Source: DATAPD01 sp036265385 (GTDB taxonomy: Bacteria > Acidobacteriota > Terriglobia > Terriglobales > Acidobacteriaceae). From it: a DNA stretch of 64,000 nt. This document shows, in pieces, positions 53,746 to 60,735 of this stretch. The notes beneath the pieces were generated by a model that did no database searches, was not told the DNA's origin, and saw nothing but the letters and a program-made list of their open reading frames with translations. The position numbers and the translations under genes are program-made. The stretch lies in NCBI GenBank assembly GCA_036265385.1, contig DATAPD010000045.1, positions 46,500-110,499 on the forward strand, written 5' to 3'. Position 1 is the stretch's first letter. Each line of letters opens with the position of its first letter.

Positions 53746-53944
53746 GTGGGGACACCCAGACTAAGAGGAAAACCTTAAGGTATATGTACTGGAACCTCTG
53801 TATATGAGGAAGCGCCAAGAAGCGTCAAGGCCAAGTAAAAAGGCCCTAGCCGGGTTACTGGTTGGGAAACCACCAGCGCGGCATTTCATTTTCCAGCGCC
53901 AGTTTCAAAAGTTGCTGATAAAGCAAAATCAGAGAATCGCATGA

Positions 53945-54187
53945 TTAGGCTGAGTTCATAGGTATGCGAGATCGCGTGCTGAGAAGCTGTTCACATGCTG
54001 CCCGCCCGTCATTCAACCGCCACGTTCCAGCTACGAATGTGATCAAGCCGGACCCCTGCAAGTGGAAGAGGGCAGTCAGCACGCCACCTTCAGAATCTTT
54101 CAGAGTCCGCGCCAAAACCATGGGGGTTGTGGGACCCTCGATCAGTAGCGCGCAAATTCTTTCCTGCAATGGCTTCTGTTCCATCAT
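53945..54187 (-). CDS. Small winged-helix-like protein
   Basis: 80 residues from the ATG at 54187. The pattern LQERICALLIEGPTTPMVLA, then GVLTALFHLQGSGLITFVAG with TWRLN fits a winged helix with the beta hairpin. I exclude the longer reading because its first 30 residues run through an intrinsic-terminator hairpin. That hairpin ends only about 5 bp before the ATG, leaving no room for a usual Shine-Dalgarno site. Target unknown. Confidence 0.55.
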   Translation of the reverse strand: MMEQKPLQERICALLIEGPTTPMVLARTLKDSEGGVLTALFHLQGSGLITFVAGTWRLNDGRAACEQLLSTRSRIPMNSA

Positions 54188-54192
54188 TCGCA

Positions 54193-54222
54193 CTCGAAAA
54201 AAGCCCCTCATTTGCGAGGGGC
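54193..54222 (-). terminator. Intrinsic-terminator-like hairpin just upstream of the winged-helix gene
   Basis: On the minus strand GCCCCTC-GCAAAT-GAGGGGC followed by TTTTTTCGAG. No minus-strand gene lies directly upstream, so it may act as an attenuator for the gene at 54187. Confidence 0.7.
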
Positions 54223-54399
54223 TGAGAGCAGAAAACAGGAGGGTCAGGAAACTAAAACACGAGAGTGATTGAAGCATTCAGGAATTCGATTCGGGATCAG
54301 GTTGAAGCTGTAGAAGATACGCCAACATGCGCCAGGGGAGGATTTCGGCATTATCCACAGAAGTGGGCGGGTATGATTCGCAGCACTGCGTACATCGCT

Positions 54400-54449
54400 C
54401 CCCGGCAGCCAGTGCCAACTGTCGAATCCACGGCTGCCGGGGTTCTCTT
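54400..54449 (+). terminator. Long-stem hairpin upstream of the Flp pilin gene
   Basis: CCCCGGCAGCC / GGCTGCCGGGG, 11 bp, loop of 21 nt, followed by TTCTCTTA. It ends about 45 bp before the ATG of the pilin gene and would isolate it from upstream transcription or attenuate it. Confidence 0.6.
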
Positions 54450-54494
54450 AAGCAAACTTGAGGGTGCGCAAAGTCATCGGAATTCCGGGGTCTT

Positions 54495-54662
54495 ATGAAG
54501 AATGTTATGGGGTGGATTTGGTCCAGCAAAGAAGGTCAGAGCATAGCTGAGTACGCCGTGATACTCGCAGTAATTCTCATTCTGGTGGTAGGAACGATTC
54601 GGCTCGTCGGCTCGAACGCCAACAACACATTCTCTCAGGTAAGCAGCTCAATGAATCAATAG
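54495..54662 (+). CDS. Flp/Fap-type pilin
   Basis: 55 residues. Pattern of the type IVb Flp subunit: short N-terminus MKNVMGWIWSSKE, then the prepilin site with G-Q-S-x-A-E-Y (GQSIAEYAVILAVILILVV), where glutamate is at the +5 region and the hydrophobic helix follows. The C-terminus is short and polar (NTFSQVSSSMNQ). The usual tad/cpa assembly genes are not next to it; they must be elsewhere if this is functional. It sits between two strong hairpins, so it is a monocistronic unit, which suits a highly expressed pilin. Confidence 0.88.
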   Translation: MKNVMGWIWSSKEGQSIAEYAVILAVILILVVGTIRLVGSNANNTFSQVSSSMNQ

Positions 54663-54695
54663 GGGCTTGGAAACCGTACCTCCAGAAATAAAAAA

Positions 54696-54733
54696 CCGCT
54701 TCTCAACTAGGGATGCTGAGAAGCGGCTTTCCT
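54696..54733 (+). terminator. Intrinsic terminator of the Flp pilin gene
   Basis: CCGCTTCTCA / TGAGAAGCGG, 10-bp stem with 11-nt loop, then CTTTCCTTT. Confidence 0.85.
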
Positions 54734-54899
54734 TTCAACAATCTTCTCGCACCGTGCTGGCAGCGCGAGCGTCGATCGGAAAAGTTCCGTCTGGAGAAAA
54801 CCACGATCATTTCAGCAAACCCTCAGCTAGACGTCGATCCCGTAAATCCTGTATTTTCAACATGTAGCATGGGCTTCAAAACACTCCAAGAAATGACCG

Positions 54900-55955
54900 C
54901 TACCCCTGACCAGTGGCTGCCGCTTTGACCAAAGTTATGAACCTATCTACGTCAGCGGTGATCATTTTTTCGAAGGCCGTGAAAACGTTCGAGTCCCACC
55001 AACCTTTCGCAATCTCCTTCCGCATGAGGGCGAGTGCCTCTTCTACTCCCAGAGCACGCTTATAAGGTCGAGACGTGGTGAGCGCGTCGTAAACATCGAC
55101 GATCTGCAGAATGCGCGCTGTCAGCGGAATGTCCTCGCCCTTTAATTTGTCCGGATATCCGGTCCCGTTCATTTTTTCGTGATGATGGCGAATGATCGGC
55201 AGGACGAGTTGAAAGGACTTCAACGGAGAACAGATCCTCTCGCCGACAACTGGATGCCGTTCCATAATCTTGCGCTCGGAGGGTGTGAGACGGCCGGGTT
55301 TCAGAAGGATGGAATCGGGGACTGCCACTTTGCCGATGTCATGGACGAGACCGGCGCGGCGTAAGGCGATGATCTGCGACGCTTCAAGTCCCAGGTTTTC
55401 CGCTAAGCGGGACGAGTATTCTGCCAATCGTTCGCAGTGTCCCTCAGTATAAGGATCTTTGCCTTCAATGCTCCTGGCGAGGGCGAAGAGTACTGACTCG
55501 GCGCGTTCGAGCTCGTCAGTGAAGGCTTTCTGCCTTAATAAAGAGCGGACGCGAGCGATTAACTGGAGATGTTCAACCGGCTTCGATAGAAAATCATCAG
55601 CACCCGCGTTGATCCCAGCGACGCGATCTTCAGTCGCAGAATGACCGGTAATAAGGACCACGGGAACCAACCGCGTTTCAGGGTCGTTTTTGATATGCCG
55701 GCACACGTCGACGCCGCTGGCGCCTGGCATTTTGACGTCAGAGAGAACCAAGTCAGGCTGGGCACGGTGGAACTCAGCCAAAGCAACAAGTCCATCGCTT
55801 GCAGTCAGGACGGTGAATCCTTCCGCAGCAAGCAATTCTTGTAAGGCTGAGAGGCTGGCCTCATGGTCATCAACAATAAGGATGGTCTTTCCAGTGTCCA
55901 CGGGCTTGCCAGAATTGATGTGGGGCAATTCTGCATGGAAAAAGAAGGACTGCAT
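54900..55955 (-). CDS. Response regulator with HD-GYP c-di-GMP phosphodiesterase domain
   Basis: 351 residues. Receiver domain at about 23-140: VDDHEAS acidic pair, phospho-acceptor Asp73 in LVLSDVKMP, and the KP motif in FLSKPVEHL. The HD-GYP domain follows: HD at 205-206 in GLVHDIGKVAVPD, then RHPVVGERI, IIRHHHEKMNGTGYPDKLKG with GYP at 266-268, and DVYDALTTSRPYK. It would break down c-di-GMP when phosphorylated. The sensor kinase is not in this window. The preceding MQSFFFHAEL lead is longer than usual; the start could be a few codons later. Confidence 0.93.
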   Translation of the reverse strand: MQSFFFHAELPHINSGKPVDTGKTILIVDDHEASLSALQELLAAEGFTVLTASDGLVALAEFHRAQPDLVLSDVKMPGASGVDVCRHIKNDPETRLVPVVLITGHSATEDRVAGINAGADDFLSKPVEHLQLIARVRSLLRQKAFTDELERAESVLFALARSIEGKDPYTEGHCERLAEYSSRLAENLGLEASQIIALRRAGLVHDIGKVAVPDSILLKPGRLTPSERKIMERHPVVGERICSPLKSFQLVLPIIRHHHEKMNGTGYPDKLKGEDIPLTARILQIVDVYDALTTSRPYKRALGVEEALALMRKEIAKGWWDSNVFTAFEKMITADVDRFITLVKAAATGQG

Positions 55956-56100
55956 ACCTTACCGAGGTAATCGGGCGGGAAACGTTCGCTGAATTAACTG
56001 GCGCTTGTTGGCGCTTTGTCTGATTTCCAACAATCTTAGAATGGGCCTCACAGATTCGTGTTACTTGGTATGAGCAAGCGATCGAGTCATCATCCCGAGA

Positions 56101-56316
56101 TTGGCTAGATTGATTTGTTCTCCCCAAGGCGAACGTAGTCGCACACGAAAAATCAAGCATTTAAGACAGAAGTTGCAGGATTTAACGTCGCAACAATGGG
56201 AAGCGCGCAAGACAGCCGTTTTTCGTGGAATGACGCCGATCGATGCACAGCAATACGATGAACGCCACGATCAAATCCTGGCGCTCACGCAACAGCTCAA
56301 CAAGCTAGAAGTTTGA
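56101..56316 (+). CDS. Small helical protein with unclear start
   Basis: The frame reads KHLRQKLQDLTSQQWEARKT, VFRGMTPIDAQQYDERHDQI and LALTQQLNKLEV, clearly protein-like and helical. There is no ATG in frame before residue 44; only TTG at 56101. An ATG at 56070 opens another frame (SKRSSHHPEI) that ends after 12 codons, so a small insertion may have shifted the natural start. 7 bp separate its stop from the tiny gene at 56324, so they are probably one transcript. Confidence 0.5.
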   Translation: MARLICSPQGERSRTRKIKHLRQKLQDLTSQQWEARKTAVFRGMTPIDAQQYDERHDQILALTQQLNKLEV

Positions 56317-56323
56317 GAATTTT

Positions 56324-56476
56324 ATGGAAGGCAAGAATCGAGAACGCTGGCAAGACCTGTGCGCCCAAGCGGCGGACGAGCAAGATCCTGAGAAGCTCAT
56401 TGCGTTGGTCAGCGAGATCAATAAACTTCTCGAAGAAAAAGAAGAGCGATTGAGATTGCTTCGGCAAGCTTCGTAA
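56324..56476 (+). CDS. Tiny protein of a three-member paralog family (member 2)
   Basis: 50 residues (ATG to TAA): NRERWQDLCAQAADEQDPEK, LIALVSEINKLLEEKEERLR. Same layout as the members at 53599 and 56912, closest to the latter (MxGxxxERWxxLCxQAAxEQDP). Predicted as two amphipathic helices with a D-P turn. It follows the small helical protein by 7 bp. Confidence 0.7.
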   Translation: MEGKNRERWQDLCAQAADEQDPEKLIALVSEINKLLEEKEERLRLLRQAS

Positions 56477-56592
56477 GCCAATATTTACCAATTCTGGCTG
56501 CGGTAAGGGTCTTTAAGCCCAGCCCAATTCTTTCCACTTATAGTTCGTCTTCTTCATTGCAGAACGATGAATCTCGGTGCTGAGTCTTCACG

Positions 56593-56826
56593 CTATTTGT
56601 TCGAAACCGCGACTCGCCTAGCCTCGGCAGCAGCTTCACGATAGTTTTGACGCCTCCCCTCGAGGCGCTCCTCGAATTCGAATTTCGACAAGACGGCATT
56701 TAGGATGAAACCGCTAATGGTGCGCCGTTCTTTTCTTGCAGCATGCCTGATTTGCTCGGCTTCTTGTCGGCTGCAATGAATTAGAAGAGCAGTTCTGTTC
56801 GTGACTTTTTTCGCTTGCACAGTCAT
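56593..56826 (-). CDS. Ribbon-helix-helix protein, DUF1778-like (orphan antitoxin type)
   Basis: 77 residues. The start MTVQAKKVTNRTALLIHCS gives the beta strand, then SRQEAEQIRHAARKERRTIS and GFILNAVLSK, the helix-helix part of DUF1778 proteins. The rest (FEFEERLEGRRQNYREAAAE) is a charged helix which in antitoxins binds the toxin. The usual GNAT toxin gene downstream is absent, so it may be a stand-alone regulator or a relic. An inverted repeat overlapping a promoter lies directly before the start. Confidence 0.75.
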   Translation of the reverse strand: MTVQAKKVTNRTALLIHCSRQEAEQIRHAARKERRTISGFILNAVLSKFEFEERLEGRRQNYREAAAEARRVAVSNK

Positions 56827-56829
56827 TGG

Positions 56830-56865
56830 TATCAGATGATATTACCTGATATCAGAAGTTGACAA
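56830..56865 (-). promoter_or_regulatory. Promoter with overlapping operator-like inverted repeat for the RHH gene
   Basis: On the minus strand TTGTCA (-35), 18 bases, TATCAT (-10). Between and around are CTGATA and TATCAG, an inverted repeat (56830-56851), and the palindrome TGATATCA (56847-56854). The -10 lies only 9 bp from the ATG, so the mRNA would be nearly leaderless. Autorepression is a guess. Confidence 0.4.
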
Positions 56866-56911
56866 GTCTTATAAAATTGAAGCGATAGTCTTCTTACAAG
56901 CCCACTGATCT

Positions 56912-57073
56912 ATGCAAGGCGAACGAAAAGAAAGATGGCGCGAGCTCTGCGAGCAAGCCGCGGTTGAACAAGACCCTGGCAGGCTTTTGGAGCTCACGAG
57001 GGAAATCAATCGTTTATTGGAAGAAAAAGAACAACGACTTTTAAAACGCCGCGCCACTGAGTCGGCTAGCTAG
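56912..57073 (+). CDS. Tiny protein of a three-member paralog family (member 3)
   Basis: 53 residues (ATG at 56912, TAG at 57071): GERKERWRELCEQAAVEQDP then GRLLELTREINRLLEEKEQR and a basic end. Over 30 alignable positions it agrees closely with member 2 and with the LELTRxIN part of member 1. Its ATG is 86 bp from the start of the RHH gene, transcribed away from it. Confidence 0.7.
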   Translation: MQGERKERWRELCEQAAVEQDPGRLLELTREINRLLEEKEQRLLKRRATESAS

Positions 57074-57258
57074 GTCGCGTCCGCGGTTCCCACTGATATT
57101 TCCAGCGTCAAACGTTGCGGATACTTCGCGCACGGTTGATTCGCTCTGCGCCAACGCGCTGCACAAAGCTCCTGCCAGCGCTCGAACTTTTGCGCCTTCC
57201 ATCAATCAGGGATGGACATCAGCTTCTGTACCTCGGAGTTCAGGACGGGGACTTACTT

Positions 57259-57423
57259 TCATTTTCTTCTTTGTAGCTTCATTCTGGCTTCCTTCGCGGC
57301 TATGCGGATGCGGCGTGCTTCCTTCATTAAATCGCCCGCTTGTTTTCTCAAAATCTCACATTGTTTTCGGAGACTTCTCGCAGTCTCCTCCATTGCTTTC
57401 GCCGCTTCGTTGTGTTGATTCAT
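57259..57423 (-). CDS. Small coiled-coil protein
   Basis: 54 residues from the ATG at 57423. Almost wholly one charged helix: NEAAKAMEETARSLRKQCEI, LRKQAGDLMKEARRIRIAAK, EARMKLQRRK. Heptad-like spacing of Ala/Leu/Met suggests a coiled coil. Very basic end. The longer reading (78 residues) has a poor N-terminus. No family recognised. Confidence 0.5.
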   Translation of the reverse strand: MNQHNEAAKAMEETARSLRKQCEILRKQAGDLMKEARRIRIAAKEARMKLQRRK

Positions 57424-57782
57424 GTAACGAAGATTGTAACGTCGCCGGAAAGGATCTTGGATACAGCATTCACCGGATCGGTTGCAAACTGGCAATCAGG
57501 CGACTCTTTCGCACCCTAACGCGGTATATGGCCAGAAAACGCCGGTAAGGAAAAGCGACCCTACAGGTTTGTCAGACTTCGCCTTCATTCGCTGAGGCTC
57601 TCACTAATTCCACGGGATAGGATTTCACGCTCCGCAATTGAAAAATAGAGTAGTGGCGGAGAGAGTGGGATTCGAATCTCGCTCGTAATTGAAAACACAG
57701 AACTTGTTAATTCTTAAATATGCGAAAAGGGCAGAAAGCGCATGATGGACGAGACCTAAGCACAAATTAGCACAGTGGTTAC
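57424..57782. other. Intergenic stretch entering the mobile region
   Basis: No gene recognised up to 57653. From 57654 it holds the left tRNA-like repeat and AAAACACAG-type sequence that recurs at 59.69 kb. Confidence 0.5.
57654..57676 (-). repeat. Left tRNA-Ser 3'-end direct repeat (putative attachment site)
   Basis: The reverse complement ends TTCGAATCCCACTCTCTCCG-CCA, the T-loop, acceptor stem and CCA of a tRNA-Ser. The 23 bases are identical to 59648-59670, and ATTGAAAACAC follows 11-12 bases later in both. No tRNA body lies next to it. Confidence 0.7.
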
Positions 57783-57953
57783 TCACTTCAGCTTTGGTAG
57801 CGGCGGAATCGTCGGGAACGGGGCTTGAGTGAAAGAACCACTAATTGCTCGGCTCACAGAATGCAGCCATTCCCATCCTTCTTTGGGTAAGATTCCAGCT
57901 AGTTGCGTAGCATCCGGCATGGGCACGATTAGTAACGAGTCTGTCTTGTCCAT
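57783..57953 (-). CDS. Small unknown ORF or C-terminal gene fragment
   Basis: 56 residues from the ATG at 57953: DKTDSLLIVPMPDATQLAGI, LPKEGWEWLHSVSRAISGSF and a Pro-rich end PFPTIPPLPKLK. The composition is protein-like, but the frame is closed by a TAG only 10 codons before the ATG, so it could equally be the tail of a broken gene. No family recognised. Confidence 0.35.
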   Translation of the reverse strand: MDKTDSLLIVPMPDATQLAGILPKEGWEWLHSVSRAISGSFTQAPFPTIPPLPKLK

Positions 57954-58039
57954 GTGCGGCACCAGTTGGTAGTAATGGTGTAGCTAAATTATGCTTCAGC
58001 CGTCGAAATGGCCGACATTCTCGCAAGGTGCCCAGACGC

Positions 58040-58311
58040 CTACGATTCAACCTCCGCATCTAGCTGGCACTTCGGCTTTCCCAGAAAATCCGCTTGCTCC
58101 TCCTCCGTCATATCTCCATTTACGAACGCGGAAAGCGGGTCCCACTGGCCAACAAAATCAACTTCTCAAAGAATCCAATTCGCGCCCCGTATGAATATTG
58201 CAGCGTACCGCTGAAGCCCTGCAAGTCTTTGAACGTGCTCTCATGGAGGGCGACCCACTCGGCGTTTAGTTGAGAGAATTGACTGTCAAAGTTTCCTGAC
58301 TTGTTTTCCAT
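58040..58311 (-). pseudogene. Broken gene of an acidobacterial unknown family
   Basis: From the ATG at 58311 the frame gives 63 residues: NFDSQFSQLNAEWVALHEST, FKDLQGFSGTLQYSYGARIG and FFEKLILL. This is the N-terminal part of proteins I remember as continuing into a membrane segment. Here it stops after LASGTRFPRS at 58120, while another frame goes on with DFVGQWDPLSAFVNGDMTEE and ADFLGKPKCQLDAEVES to a TAG at 58040. Hence a frameshift or a junction of two gene pieces. Confidence 0.5.
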
Positions 58312-58514
58312 GCGCGGTAGTGTACGCCGAGGGCGAGAGACTTCTGCATCGCGGCGGAAATGAGCCACAATTAAAAAAAAAGAAAAAGTTTCTACTAGCA
58401 GGAAAGCTCACCGAGACCGACCAACCTTTTAAACCTTTTTCCAAATCTGATTGCCGGTTTTGAGCGTACAAAGCTCGGAGGAATCGCCAGATTCCGACAG
58501 AAGAGGAAAATCAG

Positions 58515-59363
58515 ATGATAGTAAGTCTCTCCAAAGCGCTGCCCACCCTTGTCATGTTTCTAGCGACTAGCCTTGTCGCTCAAACAGAATTGAAACCCAA
58601 TCAAACATTCGGTTATGGTGCGAATCGGTTATTGAAATTCACATACACCCAGAACTTCGATTGTGTAGAGCAACCCTTTAACGATTACAACTTCAACGGC
58701 ATCAAGGCTCAGTCCGACCCTCCCGAATTGCAGATACCGATTTGCCGGGTGGGCACACAACCCTCGATTAATCCTCCCGGGATAAAAGGCAATCCTCTCG
58801 TGACGACGGACCCTCTGTTTGTGCTTGTTCCCATGTTTTCCACAAACAATGACCGCAATCCTAACCATGCGATTCGTTGCGCTAAAGTGACACCGGGAAC
58901 TTTGTGTGGCAATGCGCTTGGAAAAGCACTCATTGCACTGTTTGGTGCTCTGCCTGAAGCGTTCAAAGCAAAGCCAAGCGTTTACACCCAATGCCCTGAC
59001 CCAGGTCTGCCTCCCGGAACCTGTACGATGCATGCATCACGCCTCGACCTAGCTCCCGCGCTCGCAGCTCTTAAGCTAATCCCCTCTCCAGCAACAGCCA
59101 ATGTTTTCGTGCCAAGCCCCAACCACAGCCATGTGCTGAAAGATGACGACATCAATTTGCCCGCTGAATGGTGGCAGGTGTTGCCGGTATTGGTATTGAA
59201 AGAGAGCGATTGGCCTTCGCGAGATGGCACGTCAGGAATCACTTCGATTGCGGATGTTACTCGGGCGATTCAAGCCGGAGATGCAATCAAAGCCCCGTCG
59301 AACTTTTTCCTCTTCTTCAGTTCGATGCCAATCGCGCACGACCATGCCCAGATGGTACATTAG
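58515..59363 (+). CDS. Secreted protein of unknown function, paralog of 42863-43738
   Basis: 282 residues, GAGGAAAA before the ATG. Signal peptide LPTLVMFLATSLVAQ. It matches the protein at 42.9 kb along its length: GYGANRLLKFTYTQNFDCV, IKAQSDPPELQIPIC, LVPMFSTNNDRNPNHAIRC, LCGNALGKALIALFGALPEA, TQCPDPGLPPGTCTMHASRL, VPSPNHSHVL and SNFFLFFSSMPIAHDHAQ. All core cysteines and the NHSH/AHDHA histidines are kept. Unlike the first copy it has no cytochrome gene before it, and it lies between the two tRNA-like repeats. Confidence 0.8.
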   Translation: MIVSLSKALPTLVMFLATSLVAQTELKPNQTFGYGANRLLKFTYTQNFDCVEQPFNDYNFNGIKAQSDPPELQIPICRVGTQPSINPPGIKGNPLVTTDPLFVLVPMFSTNNDRNPNHAIRCAKVTPGTLCGNALGKALIALFGALPEAFKAKPSVYTQCPDPGLPPGTCTMHASRLDLAPALAALKLIPSPATANVFVPSPNHSHVLKDDDINLPAEWWQVLPVLVLKESDWPSRDGTSGITSIADVTRAIQAGDAIKAPSNFFLFFSSMPIAHDHAQMVH

Positions 59364-59399
59364 AAGCGAAGGTGGCAATATCCATCCCTTAAACCAACC

Positions 59400-59427
59400 G
59401 GGCGTGAAGGCTATCACGCCCTTTTTA
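59400..59427 (+). terminator. Intrinsic terminator of the second secreted paralog
   Basis: GGGCGTGA / TCACGCCC with AGGCTA loop and TTTTTAG after it. Confidence 0.9.
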
Positions 59428-59453
59428 GACAGCGTTTAAAAGGTGGTCCGGGG

Positions 59454-59650
59454 CTACGACTTCTGAGTTTCCCACGTGGCACTGACCAACGTATCTAGCC
59501 GGTCCTGTCTGCCCTTAACCCACTTCGCGTAATGGCGCTCCGTAGTCTTGATGCTTTCATGGCCCGAGTAGTTTTGACACTTCCTCCAACGGCAAGCCCT
59601 TCGTGAGCAGTTCCACCGCAAAGGTATCGCGGAGCCGGGTATAAGACTGG
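59454..59650 (-). pseudogene. Remnant of a tyrosine recombinase (integrase), C-terminal catalytic part, frameshifted
   Basis: Reading from 59640: TRLRDTFAVELLTKGLPLEE, VSKLLG, then after one extra base near 59561-59564, GHESIKTTERHYAKWVKG and RQDRLDTLVSATWETQKS to a TAG at 59454. R-L-R-D-T, the L-G-H box and the tyrosine in ERHYAKW are the catalytic landmarks. The one-base shift and the missing N-terminal two thirds make it inactive. Its upstream end joins directly to the CCA end of the right tRNA-like repeat, which suggests loss by recombination at that site. Confidence 0.85.
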
Positions 59651-59670
59651 CGGAGAGAGTGGGATTCGAA
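59648..59670 (-). repeat. Right tRNA-Ser 3'-end direct repeat (putative attachment site)
   Basis: Identical over 23 bases to 57654-57676. The reverse strand reads into the integrase remnant directly after CCA. No tRNA body is attached on the other side. Confidence 0.7.
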
Positions 59671-59773
59671 CGAACACCGCCTATTGAAAACACGGAAGTT
59701 ATTGAAAACACGAAACGCTGAACCCGCAAGAACTGCACAATACGGGCCTTCCTAGCACACGAGCTAGCACGCG

Positions 59774-60046
59774 CTAGAGCAGTTCGTGCATGTGCTTTTT
59801 GGCCAATTCCAAGATGCGGTCTATTCGTTCAGTCGTGATCTTCTCGCCAGTAGTCCACAAGAAATTTCCAGCAATTCTTCTCGCGATAGCTCCTGACTCA
59901 TCATGCACGGCAGAGATCATCGCACCTTCCCGCCAATGCCAGCAGTGAGGATGGCCCGGACGGTTAGGTATTGGCAGCCAGGACAGCCGGTATCTGTTTT
60001 CGTCAGCAAATGCACGCGCCAACTGCTCGTCGGTCAGCGCCGTCAT
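59774..60046 (-). CDS. Small protein of unknown function
   Basis: 90 residues from the ATG at 60046. TALTDEQLARAFADENRYRL, WLPIPNRPGHPHCWHWREGA and MISAVHDESGAIARRIAGNF form a compact, mixed domain with a Pro/His/Trp-rich middle; the end is a helix (IDRILELAKKHMHELL). No family recognised. It lies on the same strand as the integrase remnant and just inside the right segment. Confidence 0.5.
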   Translation of the reverse strand: MTALTDEQLARAFADENRYRLSWLPIPNRPGHPHCWHWREGAMISAVHDESGAIARRIAGNFLWTTGEKITTERIDRILELAKKHMHELL

Positions 60047-60140
60047 TCCCAAAGGCTACCACTGTTGTCACGGCTAATCGACGTACTTAAGGAGGAACCC
60101 TTTTTAATGACAGTGCAATTCCTGCCCTATCCACTTTTGG

Positions 60141-60349
60141 CACCTCTAGTAGAGGGGATTACCCCTCCTGCGCGGCGAAGAAATTACGTGTTTACCGACT
60201 TCCGACACTAATAGAGAGGACTACGTAAGAACTCCCCGAAAAATCAAATTCGATACTAATAGGGGGAGTGTACTTCCTGCACAGTATCCGACTTCCGACA
60301 CTAATAGAGGGGTAGACCGCTATGCACCCGGAACACAGGTAGAGGGGTT
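60141..60349 (+). repeat. Iteron-like series of five repeats
   Basis: Units: CTCTAGTAGAGGGG (60144), ACACTAATAGAGAGG (60205), ATACTAATAGGGGGA (60253), ACACTAATAGAGGGG (60298) and CAGGTAGAGGGG (60336). Units two and four share 22 identical bases beginning CCGACTTCCGACACTAATAG. Spacings of the CTAATAG core in units two to four are 48 and 45 bp. Confidence 0.7.
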
Positions 60350-60686
60350 TGTTTACCCGGCCCCCCTCAACCGGTCATTTACTACCGCCCCACGTGGCCC
60401 AGAAGTTTTATGACTGTCTGGATTATTTGGAGCAACAAGTTCAAGCGTGTAAGAGCCTTGAACACGTCCAGCTTACGAACTGGCGTTCGCTGCTGGTGTT
60501 TTGGGTGGTTCATGTTCGTAGTACTTCTTTCGGGAGCTAGGTCGGGTGTAGAGACCCGCCTTGAAAAGCCCCGAAGTGATCGTAGGTTTGTGTACACCGT
60601 ATTCAAGGGTACTTAAGTAACTTACAACTTTCACCGACCTGCCCGTCGGACAATAAGATTCCTGGCTATGGCCGGGGACTAACACA

Positions 60687-60732
60687 AGCCAGATTTCAGC
60701 CGTGGGCAGACGGCTGAGTCTGGCTTTTCGTC
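60687..60732 (+). terminator. Compound hairpin with T-run directly before the HTH gene
   Basis: Outer stem AGCCAGA/TCTGGCT and inner TCAGCCGT/ACGGCTGA, followed by TTTTCGTCTTT and then the ATG at 60736. Either ends upstream transcription or attenuates the HTH gene. Confidence 0.75.
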
Positions 60733-60735
60733 TTT

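Larger units (their letters stand above)
60047..60735. other. Non-coding stretch with iteron-like repeats and a terminator
   Basis: Only weak ORFs. It has a series of CTAATAGAGGGG-type repeats (60141-60349) and a compound hairpin at 60687-60727. The composition differs from the chromosomal genes to the left. I take it as a control or origin region of the right-hand element. Confidence 0.5.

Noticed and set aside
57654..57700. Complete tRNA-Ser gene
   Set aside because: Only the T-arm/acceptor 3' end is present at either repeat; no anticodon arm or 5' half follows.
60141..60349. CRISPR array
   Set aside because: Repeat units are of unequal length and only partly alike, spacers are irregular and no cas gene is near.
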